Shown: piece after piece, positions 33,001-41,916 of the stretch | Layout: each line of letters starts with the position of its first letter | How positions within the stretch are numbered: position 1 is the first letter of the stretch | Source: Chitinophagaceae bacterium DXS | GTDB lineage: Bacteria; Bacteroidota; Bacteroidia; Chitinophagales; Chitinophagaceae | DNA length: 64,000 nucleotides | Assembly: GCA_030345135.1 (NCBI GenBank) | Contig: CP128386.1 | Span: 1,136,521 to 1,200,520, forward strand | Direction of reading: 5' to 3' | The notes under the pieces: model-generated | What the model saw: the letters and a program-made list of their open reading frames with translations, nothing else | Database searches by the model: none | Told to the model about the DNA's origin: nothing | Program-made: the position numbers and the translations under genes

Positions 33001-33276
33001 TACAATGGTGAAATTTGATTTGTCTGCGATAGTTACTTCCTGGTTATTATGGCTAACTGAAGTAACGACAATAGCCTTTGCATTAGCTGGAACACTAAGT
33101 GTAAAAACACCTTCCTCGTTGGCTGAAGTACCAACACTAGTTCCCTTTACTTTAATTGATGCAAGGGGGATAGGCAGCCCTTTGTCATCCGTTACCTTTC
33201 CGGTAATTGTCCGGTTTTGAGCATGAGCCACAATAATACATAGGCACATACTCATGAGTACGAGCAATTTTCTCAT
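30016..33276 (-). CDS. SusC/RagA TonB-linked outer membrane transporter
   Basis: 1086 residues: signal peptide (MRKLLVLMSMCLCIIVAHAQ), carboxypeptidase-regulatory-like beta-sandwich (about 22-105, ITGKVTDDKGLPIPLASIKVKGTS), SusC signature and plug domain (about 110-240, LEEVVVTALGIKRSKNSL and NVLKGAAATALYGSRAANGV), then a 22-strand barrel ending in an aromatic KVKF. It imports ligand with energy from TonB. No glycoside hydrolase, sulfatase or peptidase adjoins the pair, so the substrate is not predictable from context. Confidence 0.95.
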   Translation of the reverse strand: MRKLLVLMSMCLCIIVAHAQNRTITGKVTDDKGLPIPLASIKVKGTSVGTSANEEGVFTLSVPANAKAIVVTSVSHNNQEVTIADKSNFTIVLTAADVKLEEVVVTALGIKRSKNSLPYAAQQIKGDDVSATRGSNFASALSGKISGLEIRQGNSIGGSTNVVMRGVKSLTGNNQALFVVDGVPVDNTIASTETSTTKGNTDQARGRGGYDYGNAAADINPDDIESVNVLKGAAATALYGSRAANGVVMITTKKGKKGLNIIVNSGVIVGKIDKKTFPKYQKSYGAGYSDSYQKDGFYYFDVDGDGVKDLVTPTAEDASYGAKFDPNLMVYQWDAFDPSSPTYHKATPWVAAKNDPSTFYETAVSTNNSIFLNTASDKGFFKLGYTNNIERGTLPNSSIKKNIINFGASYNITDRVSVSAAANYSLINGKGRYGTGYSGRNVNQNFRQWYQTNVDIQEQKAAYFRNNQNITWNWKDPSTAAGTVPAYTDNYYWTVYKNYEQDSRSRVFGNVALNYKITDWLNLLGRVTLDTYTDFQEERIAVGSQNTPMYSRLDKNYSETNYDLMANVDKQLTRDLNFKAVAGTNIRRNNIRTNYQTTSGGLIVPDLYSIANSKGTLPNPVETNQPIAVDGYFAGATFVYKEFLTLDGTIRRDRFSTLPADNNAYNYYGVSGSWLFSHHLQDLTWLSSGKLRLNYATVGNGAPWGSIKDIYDQPNAFGSTILFSLPNTKNNSTLKPEITSSKEIGLEMSFLKSRIGFDATYYMTNTINQIIPAATSTATGFSTKYVNAGTVANKGVELSVYGTPVKTKDFVWNVNVNWSMNRNKVVELYDKSENLLLGSFQAGITVNATKGQPYGTIQGNTWMMIDPKDPTKTKAWDGSSPKLVKDNGYYATTTTTTNVLGNYNPNWIGGVYNSFKYKNVTLGFLIDTRSGGTVWSLDMFYGTNYTGIYPESAGLNDLGKPVRNSLADGGGRILDGVTADGKVNTQRVVIDANSPAMPRAGYAYDASYVKLRETTITYTFPQKMFNNIRFIKGADFSLVGRNLWLIYKNLPYADPEENLTAGNIQGVQSGAYPTTRSIGVNLKVKF

Positions 33277-33644
33277 GTGATCGTTTTTTTTAAATTGAAA
33301 ATTGAAAAAGAAAAAAACTTATATGAATGGTTACAGTATTATTTTTTCAATGGGATTTACGTATGATGGACTGATTGGAATTGGGACGTAGCACGTCTTT
33401 GGGTACAAATAAATCATTTGCATTGAAGAGTATTTTTTTCATGTTTGTTTGGCCAAAATAGTCATAAAATGATGTTAACAAATCGTTACGGATTTTTTTT
33501 ATCCAATTTTAATTCCTTTTAATTGGTGTAAACGGGGAGATTAAAAGAGATTAAAAAAATATTAATGCATCAATGTTGGTGATTTGAAAAAAACACCCGG
33601 GCACTTTTAAAAACAGCTATATTCAGCACGAGGAACAAGGCGAA
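33277..33644. other. Divergent promoter region, SusC and Lhr genes
   Basis: About 370 bp, very AT-rich near SusC, without the short tandem arrays seen in other gaps and without an open frame. It must hold the promoters of both divergent units; no convincing TAnnTTTG element was found for either. Confidence 0.4.
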
Positions 33645-36176
33645 ATGAAATTAGAACAGACAAAAGGATATAACATAATTCAAAAGTGGTTGAGGGCCAA
33701 AGGGTTTAAAGCTTTTGATTTTCAAAAGCAGGCCTGGCAATACATCGTTAATGATGAAAGTGGACTTGTTAATGCTCCAACAGGGTTTGGTAAGACTTTT
33801 TCTGTCTTCCTGGGAAGTGTCATTCAATTTATTAACGATCATCATGAAACATATCTAACCGCTTCCAAAAATGGCCTTCAGCTCTTATGGGTAACGCCTT
33901 TGCGGGCTTTGGCTAAGGATATTGGCCGCGCGATGGAGGATGTGATTAATGAATTGGGTATGCAATGGAAAGTGGGCATCAGGAATGGTGATACGGATCT
34001 TAACGAGCGCGCCAAACAAAAAAGGCAAATGCCTGAGGTTCTTATCATTACACCGGAAAGCCTGCACCTATTGCTTGCACAAAAAGAGTATCCGTTAGTA
34101 TTCAGAAACCTGAATGTGATTGCTGTGGATGAATGGCATGAACTGTTGGGAAGCAAACGTGGCGTTCAGGTGGAACTTGCTTTATCAAGAATTGTAAGCA
34201 TGCGTAACAATGTGGAAGAGATAGAAGTGAGTAAAAAGAAACGGTCGTCAAGAAAACTCTGCCTGTGGGGGATAAGCGCTACTGTCGGTAATCTGCATGA
34301 AGCTGCGGACGTTTTGTTGTCGCCGTTGAAGCGGTTCATAAATGACGAAGGTGATGAGAAGGGCTATTTCATTATAAAAGCAAATCTTGATAAGAAGACA
34401 GATGTGTTATCTGTTATTCCGCCAGAGATTGAGAAATATCCATGGGCTGGACATTTAGGAATTAAATTGGCCGCGCAAATAGTTCCTATTATAGAGCAAA
34501 GCAATACCACCCTCATTTTTATCAATACCAGGGGAATGAGTGAGTTGTGGTATCAAACCTTATTAAATGTAGCGCCCCAACTTGCAGGGGCTATTGCACT
34601 TCACCACGGCAGTATTGAGCAAGAGTTGCGGATTTGGGTAGAGGAGGCATTGCATACACAAAAGCTAAAGGCAGTTGTGTGTACCGCAAGTCTTGATCTT
34701 GGTGTCGACTTTCGTCCTGTTGATACTGTTATCCAGGTTGGATCTCCTAAAGGTGTATCACGTTTTCTGCAACGCGCAGGCCGCAGCGGTCACAGGCCCG
34801 GAGATGTGAGCAGGATCTATTTTTTGCCAACGCATTCGTTGGAGCTGGTTGAAGCAGCTGCGCTTAAACAGGCCATAAAACAGGGATTGATAGAAGGGCG
34901 GGAACCGCTTACGCTTTGCTTTGATGTGTTGATCCAGTACTTATGTACACTCGCAATTGGCGAAGGTTTTAAAGCTGAAGAAATATTTGAAGAAGTAAAA
35001 AGCACTTATTGTTTTGCAGATATAAATGAGGCAGAATGGCTGGAAGTATTACACCATATCACAAACGGTGGTGATGCTTTGCAGAATTATGATGAATACA
35101 AAAAAGTGGAACTGGAAGATGGTTTGTACAGGATGAAAAGCAGGCGCATGGCCATGCGCCACCGGCTACATATAGGCACCATCGTTAGTGATGCTATGAT
35201 GAAAGTGAAATTTATGGGCGGAGGTTATATCGGTGTAATAGAAGAGTATTTTATCAGCAGGTTGGAGCCGGGTGATGTATTTACATTAGCAGGAAGAAAC
35301 CTAGAGCTGGTAACTATTAAAGACATGACGGCCTTTGTGCGTAAATCATCTGCAAAAAAAGCAATTGTGCCGAGCTGGATGGGGGGACGCATGAGTCTGA
35401 CAGCAAACCTGGGGCGCATTCTACGCTACACCTTCGATAAGATCATTGATAACAATTACGATGAAATTGAATTAAAAAGCCTCAAGCCTTTGTTTGATCT
35501 GCAACGCGAACTGTCTCATATTCCCAAGGCGAATGAATTGCTGATGGAGCATTTTGAGGATGGCGACGGATATCACCTTTTGGTGTATCCTTTTGAAGGA
35601 CGTCAGGTGCATGAAGCAATGAGTTCGCTAATAGCTTATCGCATCAGTAAATTCAGACCGATCACATTTTCCATTGCTATGAATGATTATGGCTTTGAAT
35701 TGTTGAGCGATCAGCCCATTCCTGTAGACGATACAAATGCGTATGATCTTTTTACATCGGACAATCTTATGGCAGATATACAGCGTAGTGTGAACAGTGT
35801 TGAGATGGCTTCGCGTAAATTCCGTGATATTGCTGTAATTGGCGGCCTGATCTTCCAAGGATATCCGGGAGAACAAAAGAAAGCGAGACATCTGCAATCT
35901 TCAGCATCTCTTTTGTTCCGGGTTTTCTTAGAGCATGATCCGGATAATCTTTTGCTGCGCCAGGCATACCAGGAAGTCTTCTCTCAACAAATGGAGGAAT
36001 TGCGTTTACGCAATGCCTTAGAGCGTATTCAGCAGAGCAATATAGTTATAACCGTTCCCGAAAGATATACCCCGCTTTCATTTCCGATCATTGTTGATGG
36101 ATTAAGCCGGTATAATCTTTCTTCTGAAAAACTCGCCGACCGTATTAGAAGAATGCAGGTGAGAATGGAAAAATAA
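33645..36176 (+). CDS. Ligase-associated DNA repair DEXH-box helicase (Lhr-Core type)
   Basis: 843-residue 3'-5' helicase of the Lhr-Core group. Walker A APTGFGKT (about 43-50), the diagnostic DEWH box (VDEWHELLGSKRG, near 162), SATVG, and motif VI with QRAGRSGHRPG are present, followed by winged-helix and Lhr-specific C-terminal domains. In many bacteria this gene is clustered with PdeM nuclease, an MBL exonuclease and an ATP-dependent DNA ligase. Here PdeM is 5.7 kb downstream and the other two are not in the window. Confidence 0.93.
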   Translation: MKLEQTKGYNIIQKWLRAKGFKAFDFQKQAWQYIVNDESGLVNAPTGFGKTFSVFLGSVIQFINDHHETYLTASKNGLQLLWVTPLRALAKDIGRAMEDVINELGMQWKVGIRNGDTDLNERAKQKRQMPEVLIITPESLHLLLAQKEYPLVFRNLNVIAVDEWHELLGSKRGVQVELALSRIVSMRNNVEEIEVSKKKRSSRKLCLWGISATVGNLHEAADVLLSPLKRFINDEGDEKGYFIIKANLDKKTDVLSVIPPEIEKYPWAGHLGIKLAAQIVPIIEQSNTTLIFINTRGMSELWYQTLLNVAPQLAGAIALHHGSIEQELRIWVEEALHTQKLKAVVCTASLDLGVDFRPVDTVIQVGSPKGVSRFLQRAGRSGHRPGDVSRIYFLPTHSLELVEAAALKQAIKQGLIEGREPLTLCFDVLIQYLCTLAIGEGFKAEEIFEEVKSTYCFADINEAEWLEVLHHITNGGDALQNYDEYKKVELEDGLYRMKSRRMAMRHRLHIGTIVSDAMMKVKFMGGGYIGVIEEYFISRLEPGDVFTLAGRNLELVTIKDMTAFVRKSSAKKAIVPSWMGGRMSLTANLGRILRYTFDKIIDNNYDEIELKSLKPLFDLQRELSHIPKANELLMEHFEDGDGYHLLVYPFEGRQVHEAMSSLIAYRISKFRPITFSIAMNDYGFELLSDQPIPVDDTNAYDLFTSDNLMADIQRSVNSVEMASRKFRDIAVIGGLIFQGYPGEQKKARHLQSSASLLFRVFLEHDPDNLLLRQAYQEVFSQQMEELRLRNALERIQQSNIVITVPERYTPLSFPIIVDGLSRYNLSSEKLADRIRRMQVRMEK

Positions 36177-36510
36177 TGGACAATTGAAGTTGATAATTGA
36201 AAATGAGGGAGAATGTGCGAATGTGCGAATGTGTAAATGTGCGAATGAAGGCATTGTCAAGCTGAGATCTATGTGAATTAATAATTACTGTAATTGTTCG
36301 TTTTCTCTCTGTGTAACTGTATTTTAATCATTTACATAAATCCCAAAAAAATAGTTAGACCAATTAAGATCTAACTATCAATTAAAACATTGTATATAGC
36401 ACTGTTATTTCATTGTGCATGTTTCACATTTGCACATTTACTCATTCGCACATTTGCACATTCGCACATTCGCACATCATTGTCAATTATCAACTTTCAA
36501 TTGTCAATTG
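36177..36510. repeat. Composite inverted repeat of TAATTGA and GTGCGAAT arrays
   Basis: Left arm: GGACAATTGAAGTTGATAATTG (from 36178), then GTGCGAATGTGCGAAT units (36213-36246). Right arm, reversed and in mirror order: CACATTTGCACATTTA...CGCACATTCGCACAT (36422-36477), then TCAATTATCAACTTTC (from 36483). The whole gap between helicase and DUF4249 genes is thus a nested inverted pair with two families per arm. Confidence 0.75.
36344..36378 (-). terminator. Terminator of the TonB receptor/DUF4249 operon
   Basis: On the minus strand ATAGTTAGA, 10-nt loop, TCTAACTAT, then seven T (plus-strand A run 36345-36351). It lies 136 bp after the DUF4249 stop, inside the loop region of the composite inverted repeat. 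Confidence 0.7.
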
Positions 36511-36513
36511 ATC

Positions 36514-37296
36514 TCACTTCACAACAATCTCTGCAATTTGGCTGGTGTGCGCACTAAAATAACCTAACGCACCACCCTTTATGTTGCTTACAGGGTTGGC
36601 CGGTGCTGTGCCTGATCCTGTAGATTGTTCAAGACTTGTCCAGTAGTTATATACATTATCATCAACGCATTGCATTTCCAACCGGGCAATGTCGTTTGTT
36701 TTAAAAGCACTGTCGCTTTCATTCATGATCAGCGGTCGTGAATTAACCTTGCCATCAGAAAATTCATCGTTCTGACTATATAAGGTTTTATCAAGAATAC
36801 CATTTTTGTATTGTTCAAAATGGTAGTTGTTCTTTGCATTCTTCGGGTCTGTAAATGCTGGTATCAGACATTTAATTGTGCTTCCAAAAAAGTCAAGCGA
36901 GGTAATGTAAATGCTGTCCAGGTTCACTTTTGCAGGCATGGTGGAAGATGCAGAAAAGGAACTGCTTCCAATATTTACCAGCAGGTTATATGTGCGTCCT
37001 TGTAGCCCAATTATACGGCTGGTAGTATAGCTGCCGCTGGATGTTTCCTTGAGTGTGTCTTTAATGCCGGTGTTGTCAGAAATAATAACCTGTGCGCCGC
37101 TAATGGTCGCAAAGTTGTTATCGGCTGAAAAGCTATTGGTCTGCGAGATCTTGACTGTATATGGGCCGGCGCCATCATTAATGATGCCTTCAATAACATA
37201 CTTTTTATCGGCGTCTTTAAGATCAATGTTGACCACTTTCTGGCAGGCATATAATGTAACTGCACAAAAAATAAATATGTATGTAAGAACTTTCAT
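36514..37296 (-). CDS. DUF4249 family lipoprotein
   Basis: 261 residues from the ATG opening a lipoprotein signal (MKVLTYIFIFCAVTLYACQK). Upstream in-frame starts overlap the preceding gene and are less likely. The DUF4249 pattern is clear: KKYVIEGIINDGAGPYTVKISQTN, VIISDN, a DSIYITSLDF strand, and C-terminal VYNYWTSLEQSTG and GGALGYFSAH. It lies 17 bp after a TonB-dependent receptor and is presumably its surface partner. Ligand unknown. Confidence 0.88.
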   Translation of the reverse strand: MKVLTYIFIFCAVTLYACQKVVNIDLKDADKKYVIEGIINDGAGPYTVKISQTNSFSADNNFATISGAQVIISDNTGIKDTLKETSSGSYTTSRIIGLQGRTYNLLVNIGSSSFSASSTMPAKVNLDSIYITSLDFFGSTIKCLIPAFTDPKNAKNNYHFEQYKNGILDKTLYSQNDEFSDGKVNSRPLIMNESDSAFKTNDIARLEMQCVDDNVYNYWTSLEQSTGSGTAPANPVSNIKGGALGYFSAHTSQIAEIVVK

Positions 37297-37313
37297 GCTA
37301 AAAAAGTTAAGCG

Positions 37314-39644
37314 TTAAAATTTGAAGTTGTAAGAGACAGAAGGCACCCATTTGAATAATGTAGTTTGCACTGCTTCTGTTTTATTGGGGTCATTTTCTCC
37401 TTCACGGAAAGTGATCGTGTAAGCGTTCTCCCTTCCATATGCGTTGTACAGACTGAATGCCAGCTCTGACGAAAATTTCTTTGTTTTCTTTAGCTGAAGT
37501 GTGGCGCCAAGATCAAGTCTGTGGTACGCTGGCATGCGATATCCGTTGCGTTCTGTGTAATAGAAGATAACACGGTCATCAACCTTGTATTTGCCGCTTG
37601 GGAACGTTACAGCATCTCCGGTATAATACACCCAGTTGGCTGATAAGCTCCATTTTTTGTTGAGTTGATAAATGCCCACAATAGCAATGTCATGCGTTCT
37701 GTCCTGCCTTGCATTGTACCATTGAAAGTTATTAATGCCGTCAATCTTCTTTTCAGATTTTGATAAAGTATAGCTTAACCAGCCCGTGAATTTTCCAGCC
37801 TTTTTCTTAAACAACCATTCAATACCGTACGCCCTTCCTTTACCATACAATAGCTGTGTTTCTATGGCATCATTGTTGTAAATGTTCGCGCCGTCGCGAT
37901 AGTCAATCTGGTTTTGCATGCTTTTGTAATATGCTTCAACAGTCAATTCATACATCAATCCAATGTTTTTGTAGTAGCCAACAGAGAATTGATCACTTAT
38001 TTCCGGCTTGATCATATTATTACTTGCAACCCATTTATCCGTTGGCGTGCTGGATGTTGAGTTAGAAAGTAAGTGAAGATTTTGTACGTTGCGCACATAA
38101 GAAGCCTTAACGGATGATGTTGCATTTAACTGGTAACTTGCTGCTAATCTCGGTTCGAGATTGAAGTATGTTTTTGCAACTTCGCCTGATTTATAATGTA
38201 ACGTATCAGTAATTTTTCCGCTGCTATCAACATTGTAAAAATCACCCGGGCCTATTATACTAAATGCAGTTAGCCTTAATCCGTAGGTAATATTCAACCT
38301 GTCGGCAGCCTTCCAGTTATTGGTAACATAAGCTGCATTCTCCCATGAATATCTTTTCTGAAACGCAGTGTTATTTATGCCCGATGTTGCAGATGCAGTA
38401 ATCTCACCGGGAGTTATTGTGTGATGAATGGCATTCACTCCGAAGCGAAGGTTGTTCTTATTGTTTAAGTACCATTGAAACTCTTCTTTCAGGTTCCAGT
38501 CTTGTAGCTGCGAGAAGATAGAGAAATCATTACCGCCGTTGCGTATGCGTATTTTATAATTGTAATTACTGAAAATAATAGAAGTGTTAGAAAAAAGCTT
38601 GTTGCTAAAAATATGATTCCATCTTAAGGTTCCGGTACCGTTGCCCCATTTGATGCCAAAAGTTTGTCCTACGCCGAGATTGTCGTTACCGAAATACCCT
38701 GACAAATACAATCTGTCTTTTTTGCCAAGTATATAATTAAGCTTAGCATTAAGATCATAAAAATAGAGCGAGTTATTGTTGATAGATGAATCGGGGGATA
38801 GCTTTAAAAATACATCTGCATACGTTCTTCTTGCAGAAACAAGAAAAGATGATTTGTCTTTTTGAACAGGTCCCTCAATATTCAGTTTCGCAGAGATCAA
38901 ACCAATTCCACCACTCACATTATAATCCTGGTTATTGCCATCATTCATCTTAACATCTACTACAGACGAAAGTCTTCCTCCATATTGTGCCGGCATGCCG
39001 CCCTTGTATAAGGTTACATCTTTAATGGCATCTGAATTAAACGTAGAGAAGAAACCAAGTAAATGTGATGCATTATACACGGGCGCTTCGTCGAGTAATA
39101 TCAGGTTTTGATCAGACGCACCGCCGCGTACATAGAAACCTGCGTTGCCATCGCCTGCAGACTTTACACCGGGCAGCAACTGAATAGCTTTTAACACATC
39201 TCTTTCCCCTAGCAGCATAGGGATTTTTTTTGTGTCATTGATGGAGATGTGCTCCATTCCCATTTGAGCACTACTAAGGCTTCTGCCTTTGGTTGTTGAT
39301 GTTACAGTAACATTTTCAAGAGCAGCGGCTTCATCTTCCAATAAAATATTCAGTTCAACATTTTTGGTAAGATTTACATCGATGGATTGTTGCGAGAATC
39401 CTATCGCGCCTATTTCAAATGTATATTTTCCTGATGGCAGGCTTATTGAGAAGAAACCGTAATCGTTAGTGGTAATTCCGAAAGTTGTTCCTGAAGCTTT
39501 TACTGATGCGCCGATAATACTTTCTCCTTTCGTCTTTGATTTAACCGATCCGCTGAAGGTAAATTTTTCCTGGGCGTGAAGTTGCAGGGAAAAAAATAAC
39601 AACGCGAGCGAAGTGATCAAAAGCCTTGTCTTGCTTGCTTTCAT
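37314..39644 (-). CDS. TonB-dependent receptor
   Basis: 776 residues: signal peptide (ending LHAQ), carboxypeptidase-regulatory-like domain (about 26-110, FSGSVKSKTKGESIIGASVKASGTTFG), plug domain (about 120-230, LLPGVKSAGDGNAGFYVRGGASDQNLILLDEAPVYN) and a beta barrel ending in YNFKF. Shorter than SusC and lacking its signature, it is the type that pairs with DUF4249 proteins. First gene of a two-gene minus-strand operon. Confidence 0.92.
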   Translation of the reverse strand: MKASKTRLLITSLALLFFSLQLHAQEKFTFSGSVKSKTKGESIIGASVKASGTTFGITTNDYGFFSISLPSGKYTFEIGAIGFSQQSIDVNLTKNVELNILLEDEAAALENVTVTSTTKGRSLSSAQMGMEHISINDTKKIPMLLGERDVLKAIQLLPGVKSAGDGNAGFYVRGGASDQNLILLDEAPVYNASHLLGFFSTFNSDAIKDVTLYKGGMPAQYGGRLSSVVDVKMNDGNNQDYNVSGGIGLISAKLNIEGPVQKDKSSFLVSARRTYADVFLKLSPDSSINNNSLYFYDLNAKLNYILGKKDRLYLSGYFGNDNLGVGQTFGIKWGNGTGTLRWNHIFSNKLFSNTSIIFSNYNYKIRIRNGGNDFSIFSQLQDWNLKEEFQWYLNNKNNLRFGVNAIHHTITPGEITASATSGINNTAFQKRYSWENAAYVTNNWKAADRLNITYGLRLTAFSIIGPGDFYNVDSSGKITDTLHYKSGEVAKTYFNLEPRLAASYQLNATSSVKASYVRNVQNLHLLSNSTSSTPTDKWVASNNMIKPEISDQFSVGYYKNIGLMYELTVEAYYKSMQNQIDYRDGANIYNNDAIETQLLYGKGRAYGIEWLFKKKAGKFTGWLSYTLSKSEKKIDGINNFQWYNARQDRTHDIAIVGIYQLNKKWSLSANWVYYTGDAVTFPSGKYKVDDRVIFYYTERNGYRMPAYHRLDLGATLQLKKTKKFSSELAFSLYNAYGRENAYTITFREGENDPNKTEAVQTTLFKWVPSVSYNFKF

Positions 39645-39691
39645 GTTGTTTTAATTAATGGGCGCAAACATAATTTTAATTTGTTAGTCAA
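39645..39691 (-). promoter_or_regulatory. Promoter candidate of the receptor operon
   Basis: On the minus strand TATGTTTG (plus 39665-39672) matches TAnnTTTG, 20 bp before the ATG. The nearest upstream TTG is 16 bp away rather than 19. Confidence 0.4.
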
Positions 39692-39789
39692 TTGTAAACA
39701 AAATGATAAATGGAAAACCAACCTCGTTTAGTTAAGCAGGCATCATCAACTTTGGGAGATGTCTCCTATTATCTATATAACGATCCTGG

Positions 39790-40140
39790 CTGATCAGAAA
39801 AAGTAATCACAACCACACTAGTAACAAGTGCATAATAATGTGCAAGTGTGAAACCGCATCGTCAGCTCGACTGGGGGTTTGGCTGTCACAATCAAAGATG
39901 TAATGACAGGACTCTGTCACAACCACACCGACTGACTCCGATTCATTGCCATCTGCTTTAGCAGACGGACAGTGGTTTATCTTTAAACCGGGCTTTAGCC
40001 CAAAAATCGATTGTGTGGCTAAGCCATATTCAATTAGTTTCATTTTCCGTCAGCTGAAGCAGACGGCAATGAAAAAACAGCCTTAATCTGTCATTGGCAA
40101 GACGGGTGAGGTCTCACGAATATTAACCTGATCATGGCAT
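39790..40140. repeat. Cluster of small palindromes (REP-like)
   Basis: CCATCTGC-TTTA-GCAGACGG (39949-39968), GGGC-TTTA-GCCC (39990-40001), TGGCT-A-AGCCA (40016-40026) and CCGTCAGCT..AGCAGACGG (40047-40066) occur within 120 bp, with flanking CACAACCACAC copies (39809 and 39919). No credible gene. The rest of the gap up to 40511 is AT-rich and shows nothing recognisable. Confidence 0.6.
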
Positions 40141-40511
40141 TGTACACGCATTGCATATTGCCAACTCTTAATTAAACGACATTGAAATAGAAAATGGTCA
40201 AAAATCATTTTTTACAACGTAATAGTTTGCGTACCCTGTTTAAAATTTACACACCTTGTTGAAATATGTATTACCGTCATTACCAAACATATGGATGTCT
40301 GACAATAGGTTGAAGATTTTTCTTTTCAACTTCGGCTGCTTTAATTTGTTGATTCTTTGATGTATTTAATTACTACCGGTGATGATTGTACTATTGACAA
40401 CTGATTGATTGTTTACCCCTACACCTGAATTTGATTTTTTATTTAAATTCCCTTTCACTTCCATACACGTCGCGAAAATTGTATTTTGCCATTTCATTTT
40501 TGATGCTGTTT

Positions 40512-41789
40512 ATGAAACAAATATTTACATGGATATTACTGTCATTGACAGGTGCATTCTCTGCATTTTCACAACAGTCAGATACAATTGTGGTTATAAA
40601 AGCTGATCGCCTTTTTGACGGGGAAGCAATATATGCAAACTATGCTGTGGCAGTGAAAGGCAATAAAATTATAGCTACCGGTAACGAAAAAGATTTTCAC
40701 CTGGATGGAGTAATTAAAAGGATTGAATTGCCTGGTTGTACTATTTTGCCCGGTTTGATAGAAGGACATTCACATTTATTTCTGCATCCTTACAATGAAA
40801 CGAAATGGGACCAACAAGTGCTAAATGAATCAATTGCTGAACGTACGGCACGCGCTGTTGTTCACGCAGAAAAAACCTTGATGGCCGGTTTTACTACGGT
40901 AAGAGATTTAGGTACGGAAAGTGCCGGATATGCCGATGTTGGCCTTAAGGACGCAATTGAAAAAGGTATAATCCCCGGTCCGCGTATGATTGTTGCGACA
41001 CGTGCAATTGTGGCAACCGGTAGTTATGAACCTAAGCTGAAAAATAATGCGCACAATATCATAAAGGGTGCAGCTGAAGCAGATGGGGTTGAAGGACTGA
41101 CAAAAGAAGTACGTACCCAGATCGGAAACGGTGCCGATGTAATTAAAGTGTATGCAGATTTTAATTGGGGGTTGAATAAAACAGCTGAGCCAACATTTAC
41201 GGTTGATGAATTAAAAGCTGTAGTCGCTGTAGCTTCATCAAGTGGAAGAAAAGTTGTTGCCCATGCCACAACAGCCGAAGGGATGCGCAGGTCTGTCTTG
41301 GCAGGCATCAGCACAATTGAACATGGCGATAATGGAACTGCTGAAGTATTTGATTTAATGGTTAAAAACAAAGTCCCGCTTTGTCCAACCATTTCAGCAG
41401 ACATAGCAGTAAGTGAATATGCAGGATGGAAAAAAGGAATGCCGGAGCCCGATCGCATAAGAGAAAAACGAAAAAGTTTTGGACTGGCCCTTCAAAAGGG
41501 TGTAACGATTTGTTTTGGTGGTGATGTTGGTGTTTACGCGCACGGCGATAATGCCCGGGAAATGGAAGCAATGGTAGAATACGGAATGAAACCATTCTAT
41601 GTATTGAAAAGTGCGACCTCTGTTAATGCTGATGTTTTTGGCTATAGCGATTTTATCGGAAGAATAAAAGCCGGCCTGTATGCAGACATCATCGCCGTCG
41701 AAGGTGATCCTGTCAACAACATCAGCGACATAAGAAAATTAAAACTGATCATGAAAGATGGAAAAATATACAAGTTGCAACAAGAATAA
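40512..41789 (+). CDS. Exported metal-dependent amidohydrolase
   Basis: 425 residues from ATG 40512, which opens a signal peptide (MKQIFTWILLSLTGAFSAFSQ); upstream in-frame codons give no signal. TIM-barrel amidohydrolase with the metal HxH at 86-88 (EGHSHLF), the metal-bridging Lys region VIKVYADF, His pair in AHATTAEG and IEHGDNG, and the catalytic Asp in FGGDVGVYAHG. Closest to the imidazolonepropionase/Xaa-Pro dipeptidase-like branch. It may act on an exogenous amide or dipeptide; substrate unknown. It stands alone between the receptor operon and pdeM. Confidence 0.87.
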   Translation: MKQIFTWILLSLTGAFSAFSQQSDTIVVIKADRLFDGEAIYANYAVAVKGNKIIATGNEKDFHLDGVIKRIELPGCTILPGLIEGHSHLFLHPYNETKWDQQVLNESIAERTARAVVHAEKTLMAGFTTVRDLGTESAGYADVGLKDAIEKGIIPGPRMIVATRAIVATGSYEPKLKNNAHNIIKGAAEADGVEGLTKEVRTQIGNGADVIKVYADFNWGLNKTAEPTFTVDELKAVVAVASSSGRKVVAHATTAEGMRRSVLAGISTIEHGDNGTAEVFDLMVKNKVPLCPTISADIAVSEYAGWKKGMPEPDRIREKRKSFGLALQKGVTICFGGDVGVYAHGDNAREMEAMVEYGMKPFYVLKSATSVNADVFGYSDFIGRIKAGLYADIIAVEGDPVNNISDIRKLKLIMKDGKIYKLQQE

Positions 41790-41839
41790 TCTGTTCTTTG
41801 TTATACACTTCCGTAGCAAATCTTCCATCTTACTTGATC

Positions 41840-41909
41840 CCATGCTGATAGCTAATGGCTAATTGCTAATTGCTGATAGCTGAAACCTGAAACCTGACAC
41901 CTATATTTG
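41840..41909 (+). repeat. Heptamer arrays ending in a -7 promoter element
   Basis: GCTGATA, GCTAATG, GCTAATT, GCTAATT, GCTGATA (41844-41879) passes into TGAAACC, TGAAACC, TGACACC (41881-41901). The latter runs straight into TATATTTG (41902-41909), a TAnnTTTG match whose last G is 8 nt from the pdeM ATG. Array and promoter are contiguous in 7-bp register. Confidence 0.6.
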
Positions 41910-41916
41910 CACCCTT

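Noticed and set aside
28578..33276. Polysaccharide utilisation locus around the SusC/SusD pair
   Set aside because: No glycoside hydrolase, lyase, sulfatase or hybrid sensor next to it, so the pair alone does not define a substrate-specific locus.
39807..40043. 78-residue minus-strand frame
   Set aside because: It runs across the palindrome cluster; its peptide follows hairpin arms on the DNA. No signal peptide or domain, and no promoter.
40481..40494. TATTTTGC before the amidohydrolase gene as a promoter
   Set aside because: It has one base too few for TAnnTTTG, and no -33 element at the right distance.
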